Shown in pieces: positions 42,198 through 52,731 of a stretch of DNA of 64,000 nucleotides. Location: NCBI RefSeq assembly GCF_001514065.1, contig NZ_KQ948435.1, positions 186,001 through 250,000 of the forward strand, read 5' to 3'. Below the pieces are notes generated by a model. The model had not been told where the DNA came from, made no database searches, and saw nothing but the letters and a program-made list of their open reading frames with translations. Source of the DNA: Streptomyces antibioticus. Lineage in GTDB: Bacteria > Actinomycetota > Actinomycetes > Streptomycetales > Streptomycetaceae. A program made the translations under genes and the position numbers. Each line of letters begins with the position of its first letter. Position 1 is the first letter of the stretch.

Positions 42198-43736
42198 ATG
42201 CGCAAGTGGGCGCCGCTGCTCGCGGTCGGCCTGGGCACATTCATGCTGATCATGGACGTCACCATCACCTTGGTCGCCCTGCCCGACATCTCCTCCTCTC
42301 TGCACACGTCCCTGGACGCGCTGGCCTGGGTCATCGACGGCTACGCCCTGGCCCTCGCGGCGGCGCTGCTCGCGGCCGGCACCCTGGCCGACCGGTGGGG
42401 CCAGCGCCGGGTCTACCTCGCGGGGCTGGCGGTGTTCACCATCGCCTCACTGATCTGCGGACTGTCCGACACGCCGGGCCTGCTGATCACGATGCGGATC
42501 GTGCAGGGCGCAGGGGCGGCGGGGATGTTCGCCACCTCCGTCTCTCTGCTGCGCCACACCTATCAGGGACGCGACTACGGAATCGCCATGGGCGTGTGGG
42601 GCGCGGTCGCCTCCGGCGCGGCCGCCCTCGGCCCGCTGGCCGGTGGCGTCCTGACCCAGGGCCTGGGCTGGGGGTGGATCTTCTTCGTCAACGTCCCGAT
42701 CGGCATCGCGGCGATCGCGCTGACGGTGCGCGTGGTGCCCAAGCCGGCACACCGGCCCGGCAGCGCAGCGCCGAACCTGGACGTGGCGGGCATGCTGCTG
42801 TTCGCGCTCTTCGCAAGCTCCCTGCTCTACGGCACCATCCGCTCCCACGCCGCGGGCTGGACCGGGTCGCAGACCCTCATCGCCTTCGGCGTCTCCGCCC
42901 TCACCCTGCTCGCGTTCGTGCTGCGGCAGCGCGCGACCGCCCACCCGTTGTTCGATCTGTCGCTGCTGCGCCGACCCGCCTTCGCCGCCGCTCTGGTCGC
43001 CATGTTCGTCGGCGAGTTCACCGCCTACGGCTTCATGGCGTACACCTCCATCTGGCTGCAGTCCCTGACCGGCCTGTCCCCGCTGGGCGCGGGCCTGATC
43101 ATGCTGCCCAGTGCCGCCGCGTCGATGATCGTCTCGATGATGGCCGGTCGCTGGCTACGGCGCTTCCTCCCGCGCTACTCGCTGCCCGTCGCCCTCCTGC
43201 TGGTCGCCCTCGGCGCCCTCGCACAGGCGGGCCTGACCCCCGGCTCCACCGGCAGCCGCGTCATCGCCGGGCTGTTCATCGGCGGCCTGGGCATGGGCAT
43301 GGTCTTCCCGGTCGCCACCACGCTCGCGATCGAATCCGTCCCGCACCGCCGCGCCGGCATGGCCGCGGGGGCGTTCACCACCTTCCAGCAGCTCGGCTAC
43401 GCCGTCGGCGTCGCCGTCTTCGCCGGTGTGATGGCCGCCGCCGCGAAGTCCGCACTGACCGGGCACGTCGCCGACGCCCACGCGACCGCCCAGCAACTCA
43501 CCGGAGGCGGCGCCCAAGCGATCACCGCTCAGGCTCCGGTCACCGCCCGGCCCGCCCTTGAACACCTCTTGAGCACCGCGTTCGTCCACGGACTCAACAC
43601 CGTCGCCGTCGTCGGCGCGGCCCTGGCGGCGGTCACGGCACTCATCACCGGGCTCGTCCTGCGCCGAGAGACATGGGCCGCGGCTGACTACGCCGCACCT
43701 GCCGACGAAGACGCGAACGCCCTGGCCCATACCTAG
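42198..43736 (+). CDS. DHA2-type MFS drug exporter
   Basis: A 512-residue, 14-helix exporter. Helix 1 is LLAVGLGTFMLIMDVTITLVALPDI; DALAWVIDGYALALAAALLAAGTLADRWGQRRVYLAGLAVF carries motif A; GAVASGAAALGPLAGGVLTQGLGWGWIFFVNVPIG carries motif C. The C-terminal tail is acidic. It differs from the MFS protein at 38879-40306. Divergence from the double-Lrp gene suggests control by it. It ends 37 bases before the aldehyde-dehydrogenase 3'-end remnant that marks the left edge of the LodA island. Confidence 0.93.
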   Translation: MRKWAPLLAVGLGTFMLIMDVTITLVALPDISSSLHTSLDALAWVIDGYALALAAALLAAGTLADRWGQRRVYLAGLAVFTIASLICGLSDTPGLLITMRIVQGAGAAGMFATSVSLLRHTYQGRDYGIAMGVWGAVASGAAALGPLAGGVLTQGLGWGWIFFVNVPIGIAAIALTVRVVPKPAHRPGSAAPNLDVAGMLLFALFASSLLYGTIRSHAAGWTGSQTLIAFGVSALTLLAFVLRQRATAHPLFDLSLLRRPAFAAALVAMFVGEFTAYGFMAYTSIWLQSLTGLSPLGAGLIMLPSAAASMIVSMMAGRWLRRFLPRYSLPVALLLVALGALAQAGLTPGSTGSRVIAGLFIGGLGMGMVFPVATTLAIESVPHRRAGMAAGAFTTFQQLGYAVGVAVFAGVMAAAAKSALTGHVADAHATAQQLTGGGAQAITAQAPVTARPALEHLLSTAFVHGLNTVAVVGAALAAVTALITGLVLRRETWAAADYAAPADEDANALAHT

Positions 43737-43772
43737 GGAGAAGACACAGGGCGCTGTCGACTCGGTTGTCCG

Positions 43773-43841
43773 GAGCGCCATCAGCACTTCGGTACAACCG
43801 ACTTCAGGCTCTAGAAGAATCCGAGCTTCGTCGGGCTGTAG
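43773..43841 (-). pseudogene. Remnant 3' end of an aldehyde dehydrogenase gene with its terminator
   Basis: On the minus strand 43811-43843 reads S-Y-S-P-T-K-L-G-F-F-stop; the intact aldehyde dehydrogenase at 47940 ends [10 protein letters not shown]-stop. By eye, 40 of 46 bases match between 43795-43840 and 47924-47969. Upstream (to the right) the similarity ends, so only the last 11 residues survive. The following CGGTTGT...ACAACCG hairpin (43773-43800) corresponds to the terminator after the intact gene. Together the two copies bracket the LodA/LodB island, as an attachment-site duplication or relic of a tandem gene would. Confidence 0.72.
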
Positions 43842-43862
43842 GAGTCTTCGGTCGGGAGCTGG

Positions 43863-43879
43863 TCCGGACATGGTCCGGA
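43863..43879. promoter_or_regulatory. Palindrome upstream of the LodA-like gene
   Basis: TCCGGAC-ATG-GTCCGGA, with perfect 7-base arms, lies about 120 bases before the LodA-like start, in a stretch of lower GC content than the flanks. It is a likely operator for the oxidase operon; the regulator is not encoded beside it. Confidence 0.5.
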
Positions 43880-43998
43880 TCTTGCTCTGGACCCCAGGAT
43901 GCATCCGCACAGCCATTCGGCAATCTCGATGTTCGGCCGAAATCGCGAGATCTTCCGCTTAAGATCGAACTGGCGATCCCGAAACGGAAGGCTGTTCG

Positions 43999-46020
43999 AT
44001 GGACGTTAAAATCGTGCAGGTAAAAATTCACCCTGCCATTGGTGTCGCCCGGGTCGGCAACAGTAAAGAAGCACCCTTCATCGGCCCGGAATCACCGGAC
44101 CAGAAACCCGCGGACGCCGGCGCGTACAAGGACGCTTCCGGGGCGATCCGGAGGCAGGCCGCCCGCTTCCGGGTATACGGCTACAACGCCGCGGGAGAGG
44201 TCGTACGGGAGCTGAAGCCGGGCGAAGGGGGTGTTTCCGAGATTCAGTGGACCGTGCACCTGGCCAACAAGAAGGCCGCCTGGTACCAGTTCCATCTGCC
44301 GCTGGACATTCCCGAGGGCAAGGCGCTCGCGCCGGAGCAGTACGGCCTGCGGAACGCCGACGTCACGGGCGCCAACCGGAAGAAGCTGGTCATCGACCCC
44401 GGAAGCCGCACCGTTCACGGCTCGATGACCGAGACGCAGAAATTCGATACCGGCAAGATCATGGACAAGGCGGTATATCTCGGAGAGATTTCCACCAAAT
44501 CCGACGGCCGCCTGCTGGTGCTCGGCGGAAGAGGAAATTCCGCCTCCTACAAGAACAAGCCGATCACCGGAGTCACGAACAACGACACCTGGTACGACGA
44601 CGTGTCCGACGGCCCGGTCACGGCGAAGGTCCGTATCGACGGCACCGATCTCACCGCCACCCCTGCCTGGGTCGTGGTGGGACCTCCCCATTACGCCCCT
44701 GGCGTGAAATCCGTCCGCACCCTCTACGACCTGCTTTTCGATGTTTTCGTCAAGGCCGGTTCGCTGACCCGCCCGTCGCAGATCTCGTTCGCCGACCATA
44801 TTGAACCGATACTGCGCCGGTTCTGCGATCTGCAATGGGTCAACCATGGCTTCGCAACGCAGTTCGGCTGGAACGGCCCCAACTACTTCCTCTCCCCTCA
44901 GATGCGGAAGCGGCTCGCCGATCCGTCCCCACGCAACCGGGAACTGCGCCGCCAGACGTACGTCTCCCTGCGCGACTACGACCGCGACGGCACGTCCCCG
45001 GTGCCGTGGCCGTGGCTCTACGGCGACGCCATGGCCAGCAAGCCCAAGTCCGTGCGTCAGCACAGCAAACTGTCCCCGACCCAGGACTGGATGCTGAGCC
45101 GTTGGGCCGACGGCGCCTTCCAGGCCGGACCGCTTCGGCCCTCCCGACCGAACGTGGACGCCGCCCCCGTCGCCGAGCAGCCGGGACTGCTGGACCGGGC
45201 TGCCCTGGAGAGCTGCGCCGCCGACGCGTTCCACCCGGGGATCGAAGTCACCTGGCCGATCAGGACCCCGAGCATGTACAGCGCGCCCTTCCGCATCAAG
45301 CACCGATCCCCGAACACCGCGGAACCCGACTACGGGCCCACCCTCACCCCCCAGGAGGCGACCGCCGCGAACGGCCCGCTGTTCGCACAGGGGCCCGGCG
45401 ACCTCACCCGCTGGATGGCCGCCCCCTGGCAGACGGACACCGCGAGCTGCCGCTCCGGCTACGAGGTGCTGGCCAACCTCGGCCCCCGCTACAGCCCGTA
45501 CCTTCCGACCTTCTGGCCCGCCCAGGTACCGAACCACGTGCTGAAGCTCGAGGACTTCGAGAAGGTCAACGCGCCGTCGGCCGACGCCGACGACAGCGCC
45601 CGGGAGGAGGCGTTCGAGCGGCGGGCGACCTGGCTGCGCGGGCTCATGGGCGATATGAACGCGCAGCGCACACAGATGATCAAGGACTGGCCGAAGCTCG
45701 GCATCGTCGAGGTGCGCGACTACACCGTGGGCGACGGCAGGTTCCCCGCACGGATACAGGTCGAATCGCGCCCGGCAGCCCCGCTCGACCAGGCACTGGA
45801 CACGGCGAACCTCGTCAACCTCCAGGTACCCGAGGCGGGTCCGTCCGTGCGGGCCGCAGCGGCCGGAACCCGGCCCACCGACAGGCTCGCCCCCGAGACC
45901 GTCGAGGCCGACCACGTGGCACAGGCGGTCAGGGCGGCGGCGCAGGCGACCGGCTACTCCGAGGAGGAGATCGCGGCCGGATACCTGGAGCGACTCGACC
46001 CGTTCCGCGAGAACCAGTGA
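43999..46020 (+). CDS. LodA/GoxA-type quinoprotein (CTQ) amino-acid oxidase
   Basis: A 673-residue oxidase of the LodA family. These enzymes deaminate an amino acid (lysine or glycine in known members) to an oxo-acid, ammonia and H2O2, with a cysteine tryptophylquinone cofactor made from their own residues. The start KIHPAIGVARVGNS is the family signature. The cofactor pair is C406 in ESCAADAFHPGIE and probably W477 in MAAPWQTDTASC (W472 is an alternative). Further conserved parts are TATPAWVVVGPPHYAPG and LVNLQVPEAG. No signal peptide is visible, though family members can be secreted by other routes. The GGAAGG site lies 7 bases before ATG 43999. It is coupled by GTGA overlap to the flavoprotein that would mature it. 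The H2O2 produced can be antimicrobial. Confidence 0.92.
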   Translation: MDVKIVQVKIHPAIGVARVGNSKEAPFIGPESPDQKPADAGAYKDASGAIRRQAARFRVYGYNAAGEVVRELKPGEGGVSEIQWTVHLANKKAAWYQFHLPLDIPEGKALAPEQYGLRNADVTGANRKKLVIDPGSRTVHGSMTETQKFDTGKIMDKAVYLGEISTKSDGRLLVLGGRGNSASYKNKPITGVTNNDTWYDDVSDGPVTAKVRIDGTDLTATPAWVVVGPPHYAPGVKSVRTLYDLLFDVFVKAGSLTRPSQISFADHIEPILRRFCDLQWVNHGFATQFGWNGPNYFLSPQMRKRLADPSPRNRELRRQTYVSLRDYDRDGTSPVPWPWLYGDAMASKPKSVRQHSKLSPTQDWMLSRWADGAFQAGPLRPSRPNVDAAPVAEQPGLLDRAALESCAADAFHPGIEVTWPIRTPSMYSAPFRIKHRSPNTAEPDYGPTLTPQEATAANGPLFAQGPGDLTRWMAAPWQTDTASCRSGYEVLANLGPRYSPYLPTFWPAQVPNHVLKLEDFEKVNAPSADADDSAREEAFERRATWLRGLMGDMNAQRTQMIKDWPKLGIVEVRDYTVGDGRFPARIQVESRPAAPLDQALDTANLVNLQVPEAGPSVRAAAAGTRPTDRLAPETVEADHVAQAVRAAAQATGYSEEEIAAGYLERLDPFRENQ

Positions 46021-47192
46021 GCGCCGATTCCGCATCGGAAGGCGCGGAAACGTACGACGTGGTGGTGGCGGGCGGCGGCCCGGCCGGCGCCGCCGCCGCG
46101 ATCACCCTCGCCCGGGCCGGCCGTACGGTCCTGCTGGCGGATGCCGGCACCGGGCCGCCGAAGATCGGCGAGACCCTCGTCCCCGCCGCACGGGTCCTGC
46201 TGGGTGACCTCGGCGTCGCCGACCATGTCCTCGGGTCCGGCCATCTGCCCTGCTACGGGAGCCTCTCGGCATGGGGTTCGGCCGACTTGCACGCCGTGGA
46301 CTTCATCAACGATCCGCACGGCCACGGCTGGCATCTCGACCGGCGGCTCTTCGACCGTCGACTGCGCGACGCCTCCCGCGCGGCGGGAGCCGAGGTCGCC
46401 GAGGGCACGGCCGTACGCGGCACGACCCGGAGGCCGGAGGGCGGTTGGACCCTGGCTCTGCGCCGCGGGACGGGCCCAGCCGGTGATCCTGGGGCGGGTG
46501 GCGAGCGCACGGTGTGCTGCCGCTGGGTGATCGACGCCACCGGCCGCGCTGCCGCGATCGCCGTCCGGCACGGGGCCCGGCGGTGGGTCCGGGACCGGCT
46601 CACAGCCCTTTACGCGCACCTGGAGACGGACCCGCGGGACACCGACCGCCGCTCCCTCGTCGAATCAGACGAAGACGGCTGGTGGTACACCGCCCCACAG
46701 CCCTCCGGCGGGCGCCTCGTCGCCTACTTCACCGACACCGACCTGTCTGCCGCCCCGTACACCGCGCGCCACTTCCACCGACGGTTGTCGGCCACCAGGC
46801 ACGTGTCCCGGTGGACCCACAGGCACGGGCCCCCGCCTGCGCCACCAGTCGCGCCACGCCGGGCCGCTGCGCACACAGCGCACCTGGACCGGGTGTACGG
46901 GGACGGCTGGACCGCCGCCGGGGACGCGGCGATCGCCTTCGACCCGCTCTCCTCCCAGGGCGTCCTCACCGCCCTCTACACCGGGATGAGCGCGGGCCTG
47001 GCCGTCGACGCCCACCTGAGTCGTGTGCATCGCGGCGCGGACTCCGGCCTCGCCGCCTATGCGCACGAGGTCGAGGCCGCGCGGACTGCGTATCTGCGGG
47101 GCCACCGACTCGTCCACGCCCAGGAAGTCCGCTGGACCCACCACCCCTTCTGGGCACGGCGCCTGGCCGACCTGCCCACATCCCCCTTCTGA
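46017..47192 (+). CDS. LodB-type FAD protein for CTQ maturation
   Basis: A 391-residue flavoprotein: FAD-binding TYDVVVAGGGPAGAAAAITLARAGRTVLLAD, GWHLDRRLFDRRLRDASRAAG, WVIDATGRAAAIAVRHGA and GDAAIAFDPLSSQGVLTALYTGM, the pattern of halogenase/geranylgeranyl-reductase-like flavoproteins and of LodB. In known lodAB operons the LodB partner is required to hydroxylate the tryptophan that becomes the quinone cofactor, and is specific to its LodA. GTG 46017 overlaps the LodA stop. It is followed by 750 bases without an intact gene, so the operon probably consists of these two genes. Confidence 0.9.
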   Translation: MSADSASEGAETYDVVVAGGGPAGAAAAITLARAGRTVLLADAGTGPPKIGETLVPAARVLLGDLGVADHVLGSGHLPCYGSLSAWGSADLHAVDFINDPHGHGWHLDRRLFDRRLRDASRAAGAEVAEGTAVRGTTRRPEGGWTLALRRGTGPAGDPGAGGERTVCCRWVIDATGRAAAIAVRHGARRWVRDRLTALYAHLETDPRDTDRRSLVESDEDGWWYTAPQPSGGRLVAYFTDTDLSAAPYTARHFHRRLSATRHVSRWTHRHGPPPAPPVAPRRAAAHTAHLDRVYGDGWTAAGDAAIAFDPLSSQGVLTALYTGMSAGLAVDAHLSRVHRGADSGLAAYAHEVEAARTAYLRGHRLVHAQEVRWTHHPFWARRLADLPTSPF

Positions 47193-47289
47193 ACGCAGTC
47201 GGAGCACCCGGCGACGGCCCGCCCACCGACCGATGTGGTCCCTGGACATCGAAGTCCCGACTCGGTTCGCCCCACCTGGTCGGGGCACT

Positions 47290-47427
47290 CACCCGGCAGC
47301 GCTGTACGGGCACGCATACCCCGCCGACCTGCCACGGATCGTCGAACTGGCCGCGGAGCACGCCGCCTTCGAACCTGCCTTCCCGCCCGCTCCCGACCTC
47401 GCGCAACGGCTCCCGGGGCTGTGTGCA
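47290..47427 (+). pseudogene. Possible N-terminal fragment of a GNAT acetyltransferase
   Basis: About 45 codons read HPAALYGHAYPADLPRIVEL and then AAEHAAFEPAFPPAPDLAQR, matching the first helices of GNAT proteins, which often start with ADLPxIVEL and continue PPDLxxRL. There is no acceptable start or ribosome site, and the acetyl-CoA-binding motif is missing downstream. Confidence 0.4.
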
Positions 47428-47893
47428 GGGACCCGTCGGCAGACGCACCGGGAGGCCGGCCATCAGGCGGGCGCCGGTCTGGGTCGAGCCCGCGCCCACT
47501 CCTGCGATCAGCGGCAGGACGAGTCCGAAGGCGGGCAGGAGCACGCTCGGGCCGCAGAGCCACCCCGCAACCACCCGCTGACCGGCCGACGCCCGGGAGG
47601 TGGCCCAGCCGCCACTACCGGCTGCGCTCGCTGGCGCTGCTGACCGGAGCCAGATCGTACTGGTGGGGAGCCACCACGATCCGGCGGTACGGGACCGGTG
47701 GATCGCCGCGGCCCCCGCCCGGCACTCCACGGCCGGCGCGCTCGCCACGACGGGTCGTCACCCGGCCCGCGTCCGCCACCGCCGCGCGGTTTCCGGACTC
47801 ACGCAAGCAGCCTCGCGGACCGGCCTGGGCGCGAGCCGTTCGCGTAGCGCTCTCGCTCAGCCGCCAGCCACGTCGACGCGCCGGAGTTCCAGA

Positions 47894-47928
47894 GGTTGCC
47901 TGGAGCGGAACGGAGTCTCCAGGCAACC
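47894..47928 (-). terminator. Hairpin terminator of the aldehyde dehydrogenase gene
   Basis: GGTTGCCTGGAG and CTCCAGGCAACC form a 12-base perfect stem with an 11-base loop, 11 bases past the minus-strand stop. A weaker relative of this hairpin follows the 3'-end remnant at 43773-43800. Confidence 0.8.
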
Positions 47929-47939
47929 GACTTGAGCCT

Positions 47940-49463
<1,524 letters not shown>

Positions 49464-49540
49464 GCTGCTCTGCCTCCCTGCGAAGCGCTGCCCGCCGTTG
49501 GGCAGCTCTCGGCGCGAGGCTAGGCAGGCGGACGTTGCAA

Positions 49541-50842
49541 CTACGTTGCCGCCGGCCGCCGCCAGGCCAGCTCGGACTCCAGGGCCGCGAGCCGGGCCCG
49601 CACCGCCGCTGTCGGCCGCACCGCCGCCAGTGCCCGCCATACGTCGAAGTCGTCCTCGCCCCAGGGTGTGTGCACCCAGTCCGTCAGCAGGTCGGGGTCG
49701 CCGCGGGCGATCAGCGCCGTACGGAGCCCGTCGGCGAGCCGCTCCCGCAGCCGCACCACCGCCGGGGCCTGCGAGGAGGGCAGCAGCGGACCGGAGTACG
49801 CCGTCGCCGCGGCCGTCACCGCGCCGGTACCCAGCCGTCGCTCCACCACGGCCACGTCCGACTCCACCGGCACCGTGAGCCGGTACGGGCGGGACTCCAG
49901 CAGCCCCGGCCCGAGCACCCGGCGCAGCCGCGCCAGTTCGGCCCGGAGCGTCACCGGTGTCACCGACTCGTCCTCGTACAGCGCGCACAGCAGCTCGTCG
50001 CCGGTCAGCCCCTCCGGATGGCGGGCCAGCAACACGACCAGCTCGCTGTGCCGGCGGCTGAGCCGGATCGCACGCCCGCCGACCAGCAGCCGCGCCTCGT
50101 CCCGGCCCAGCGCGCTGAGCTCCGCCAGGTCGGCGGCGGGCATCTCGGGCGCGAGCAGCGCCAGCTGGGACTCGGCGGCGCGCGCGACCGCCTGCACGAA
50201 CCCCAAGCTGTGCGGATGAGCGAGTCCGTCGCCGCCGGTGATGTCGACGGCACCGAGCACCCGGCCCGTGCGCGGATCGTGCACCGGGGCCGCCGCGCAG
50301 GTCCACGGCTGCACCTGCCGGATGAAGTGCTCGGCCGCGAACACCTGCACCGGCCGGTCCACGGCCACCGCCGTACCCGGCGCGTTCGTCCCGACCGCCG
50401 TCTCCGCCCAGCGCGCACCCGGCACGAAGTTCATCCGGTCCGCCCGCCGCCGGGTCGACGCATGCCCTTCGACCCACAGCAGCCGGCCGTGCGCGTCGCA
50501 CACCGCGAGGAGATGCTCGCCGTCCGCCGCGAACGTGCCCAGCAGTTCACGGAACAGTGGCATCACCCGCGCCAGCGGATGCTCGGCCCGGTAGGCACCG
50601 AGGTCGCCGTCCAGGAGTTCCACGCTCGGGGTGGCGTCCGGACCGACGCCGGCCCGCGCGGAACGCCGCCACGAGTCCGCCACCACCGGACGCACCGGCC
50701 GCGGCACGGTACCCCACTCGGTGAACGCCTCGTGGGCCCGGCGCAGCATGCGCACGTGCTCGGCAGGGTCGGCCCCCGGCTCCAGGGCCACCCACGGATC
50801 GGTCAAGTCGGCCTCCCCGAAAGACGATGCGGCTGGTGCCAT
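49541..50842 (-). CDS. GAF-domain transcriptional regulator (AcoR-like N-terminus)
   Basis: A 433-residue regulator. The N-terminal two-thirds resembles the sensory part of AcoR-type activators: [24 protein letters not shown], then a GAF domain ([58 protein letters not shown]). Instead of an AAA+ sigma54 module it ends in a winged-helix-like region ([51 protein letters not shown]). This design is typical of actinobacteria, which lack sigma54. ATG 50842 has GGGAG five bases upstream. It lies directly upstream of the aldehyde dehydrogenase and probably activates it. Confidence 0.87.
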   Translation of the reverse strand: MAPAASSFGEADLTDPWVALEPGADPAEHVRMLRRAHEAFTEWGTVPRPVRPVVADSWRRSARAGVGPDATPSVELLDGDLGAYRAEHPLARVMPLFRELLGTFAADGEHLLAVCDAHGRLLWVEGHASTRRRADRMNFVPGARWAETAVGTNAPGTAVAVDRPVQVFAAEHFIRQVQPWTCAAAPVHDPRTGRVLGAVDITGGDGLAHPHSLGFVQAVARAAESQLALLAPEMPAADLAELSALGRDEARLLVGGRAIRLSRRHSELVVLLARHPEGLTGDELLCALYEDESVTPVTLRAELARLRRVLGPGLLESRPYRLTVPVESDVAVVERRLGTGAVTAAATAYSGPLLPSSQAPAVVRLRERLADGLRTALIARGDPDLLTDWVHTPWGEDDFDVWRALAAVRPTAAVRARLAALESELAWRRPAAT

Positions 50843-50898
50843 CGTCACTCCCGGTAGGCGCCCCGACAACCTTTTCGACCGCAGTCACTCGAACGACG

Positions 50899-51504
50899 TC
50901 ACCGGGCGGCCTGTTCGACCGATCTCAGGTAGTGCCTCCAGTCCCAGTACGGCCCCGGGTCGGTGTGGTCCGTGCCCGGCACCTCGTGGTGGCCGATGAT
51001 GTGCGCCCGGTCGATCGGGATGCCGTGCCGGACGCAGATGTCCGCCGTGAGTGCCGCCGACTGCTCGTACAGGGCGCCGGTGAAGTACGCCGGCCGGTCC
51101 ACCCACCCTTCGTGCTCGATGCCGATACTGCGCGTGTTGTACTCCCAGTTCCCCGCGTGCCAGGCGATGTCGGCCTCCCGGACGCACTGCGCGATGTTCC
51201 CGTCCCGCGAGCGGACCACGTAGTGCGCGGAGACCTTCTTCGCGGCGCTCCGGAAGACCCCCAGGGTGTTGCGGTAACTGGACTGCGTGACATGGATGAT
51301 CACCAGATCGACCGGGCGGGGCGTGGAGCGGTCCGCAGCGGTGAAGTTGGCGGAGGTCGCGGGCTGCCATTCGGCGGTGGTGTGGTCGACGGCGTGGGTC
51401 TCCGCGCCCGCCGGCGGGTCGGGCAGCAGGGCGTACGGGACAGCCGCGAGGGCGGCGCCCTTGAGTAATCGGCGTCTGCTGGGCAGGGGTCTTGCCCGTT
51501 CCAT
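50899..51504 (-). CDS. Secreted N-acetylmuramoyl-L-alanine amidase (Amidase_2)
   Basis: A 201-residue exported zinc amidase. The leader RARPLPSRRRLLKGAALAAVPYALLPDPPAGA has a twin-arginine-type motif. The domain shows IIHVTQSSYRNTLGVF (zinc His), AWHAGNWEYNTRSIGIEHEGW and IIGHHEVPGTDHTDPGPYWDW (zinc His plus catalytic residues), as in PGRP/AmpD enzymes that cut the muramoyl-peptide bond. It probably acts on peptidoglycan outside the cell. It shares strand with the acetamidase upstream (44-base gap), but the functions are unrelated. Confidence 0.92.
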   Translation of the reverse strand: MERARPLPSRRRLLKGAALAAVPYALLPDPPAGAETHAVDHTTAEWQPATSANFTAADRSTPRPVDLVIIHVTQSSYRNTLGVFRSAAKKVSAHYVVRSRDGNIAQCVREADIAWHAGNWEYNTRSIGIEHEGWVDRPAYFTGALYEQSAALTADICVRHGIPIDRAHIIGHHEVPGTDHTDPGPYWDWRHYLRSVEQAAR

Positions 51505-51548
51505 GGTCGAAGAGCCTCTCGCTGGTGCGGTGTTGATCGAGACGCGGC

Positions 51549-52562
51549 TCAGGCGAGCAGGGTTGCGGCCGTCTCCTTGAGTCGGGCGTGTACGCCTCGG
51601 TGGGTCTCCCGCGCGGGCAGCCACTCCTTGCGGATCTTCGCCACGCATGTGTAGTTGGTGTCGCACACGTTGGCCAGCGGCGACTCGACGGCCTGGGTGG
51701 CGAACTGGTACGCGTCCAGCTCGCTGAACCCGTAGTCCCGCACCAGCCACCGCACCAGGTCGAGCTGGGATATCCGGAACGCATCCTCCAACGGGCGTGC
51801 CGATCCCGTCGAGATGATGTGGGTGTCCGACTCGATGCGCGGCCAGGGTGTGGCGAGCCCCTTCAGCAGCTCCACGATCACCACCGTGTTCATCGCGCAC
51901 TCGACGGCGACCCCGCAGGTCTCGCCCTCGCCCTGCCGGGCGTGCCCGTCGCCGAGGCTGAGCAGCGCGCCCTCCACGTTGACCCCGAGGTAGCAGGTGA
52001 CGCCCGCCCGCATCTCCGGTGTGTCCATGTTCCCGCCGTGCGCGTCCGGCACCAGCGCCGAGCGGACCTCCAGATTGGCCGGGGCCACGCCCACCGTGCC
52101 GTGCATCGGGTCCATCGGCAGCTCGACCTCGATGTCGCTGTCGCGCGCCCGGAACAACGCCGTGCGACGTGTCCGGTCCAGCTGCCAGAGCCACACCGTC
52201 TCGGGGAGCGGCGGTTGCAGGGTGGCCGTGGTGTGTGTGGAGGTGAGCGCGCCGAACAGGGGGACCGTGGTGGACGCGGCCCAGTCCCTCGCCGGTTCGA
52301 TCGACACGAAGTGCACGGCGACCGTGTCGCCCGGCTCGGCGCCCTCGATGTGGAAGGGGCCGGTCTGCGGATTCAGGAACGGGAACTCGCACACCTCGGA
52401 CACCAGGTCCTTCTCGGACCGCACCCGGCCGGCGAAGCAGTCCTCGGTGTACAGGTCGAGGACGGTACCGGGCGCGATCCGCGCCACGGGTGGCGCGCCG
52501 CCGAACGTCCAGGCGTACTCGCCCGGTTCGGGTCGGACGGTGAGGATCCGGGGCTCGCTCAT
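51549..52562 (-). CDS. Acetamidase/formamidase-family protein
   Basis: A 337-residue amidase of the FmdA/AmdA family, which releases ammonia from small amides in the cytoplasm: RIAPGTVLDLYTEDCFAGRV, NPQTGPFHIEGAEPGDTVAVHFVSIEPARDW, GNMDTPEMRAGVTCYLGVNVEGALLSLGDGHARQGEGE. The length and the GNMD...GDGHA blocks match the family well. ATG 52562 is preceded by a 169-base gap that should hold its promoter. The amide used is not predictable. Confidence 0.93.
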   Translation of the reverse strand: MSEPRILTVRPEPGEYAWTFGGAPPVARIAPGTVLDLYTEDCFAGRVRSEKDLVSEVCEFPFLNPQTGPFHIEGAEPGDTVAVHFVSIEPARDWAASTTVPLFGALTSTHTTATLQPPLPETVWLWQLDRTRRTALFRARDSDIEVELPMDPMHGTVGVAPANLEVRSALVPDAHGGNMDTPEMRAGVTCYLGVNVEGALLSLGDGHARQGEGETCGVAVECAMNTVVIVELLKGLATPWPRIESDTHIISTGSARPLEDAFRISQLDLVRWLVRDYGFSELDAYQFATQAVESPLANVCDTNYTCVAKIRKEWLPARETHRGVHARLKETAATLLA

Positions 52563-52731
52563 TGCTGCACTGCTCCGTTCTGCTCAGGGGGCCCGCTGTC
52601 ATGGCGGTTGCGCCTCGCGTGAATCACGGTACGGCGCGGGCGGGGTGGGCAGCGGGGCGAGGCGGGTTTCGGTGGACGACGACCGAGCTGTGGATATCTC
52701 ACTCACCCGTGAGGGTGAAGTAGGCCTGGGA

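Larger units (their letters stand above)
47193..47939. other. 750-base region of decayed gene fragments at the island's right edge
   Basis: No frame is a convincing complete gene. From about 47290 to 47427 the plus strand reads like the N-terminus of a GNAT acetyltransferase (PADLPRIVELAAEHAAFEP, then PDLAQRLPG) and then loses similarity. From about 47590 to 47440 the minus strand has a hydrophobic, transporter-like stretch (LLPAFGLVLPLIAGVGAG). The rest, up to the terminator at 47894, is featureless. The mix of broken fragments in opposite directions looks like recombination debris. Confidence 0.55.

Noticed and set aside
43766-44023. Short plus-strand frame between the MFS and LodA genes
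   Set aside because: It crosses the aldehyde dehydrogenase remnant, has no ribosome site, and runs into the LodA gene in the wrong frame.
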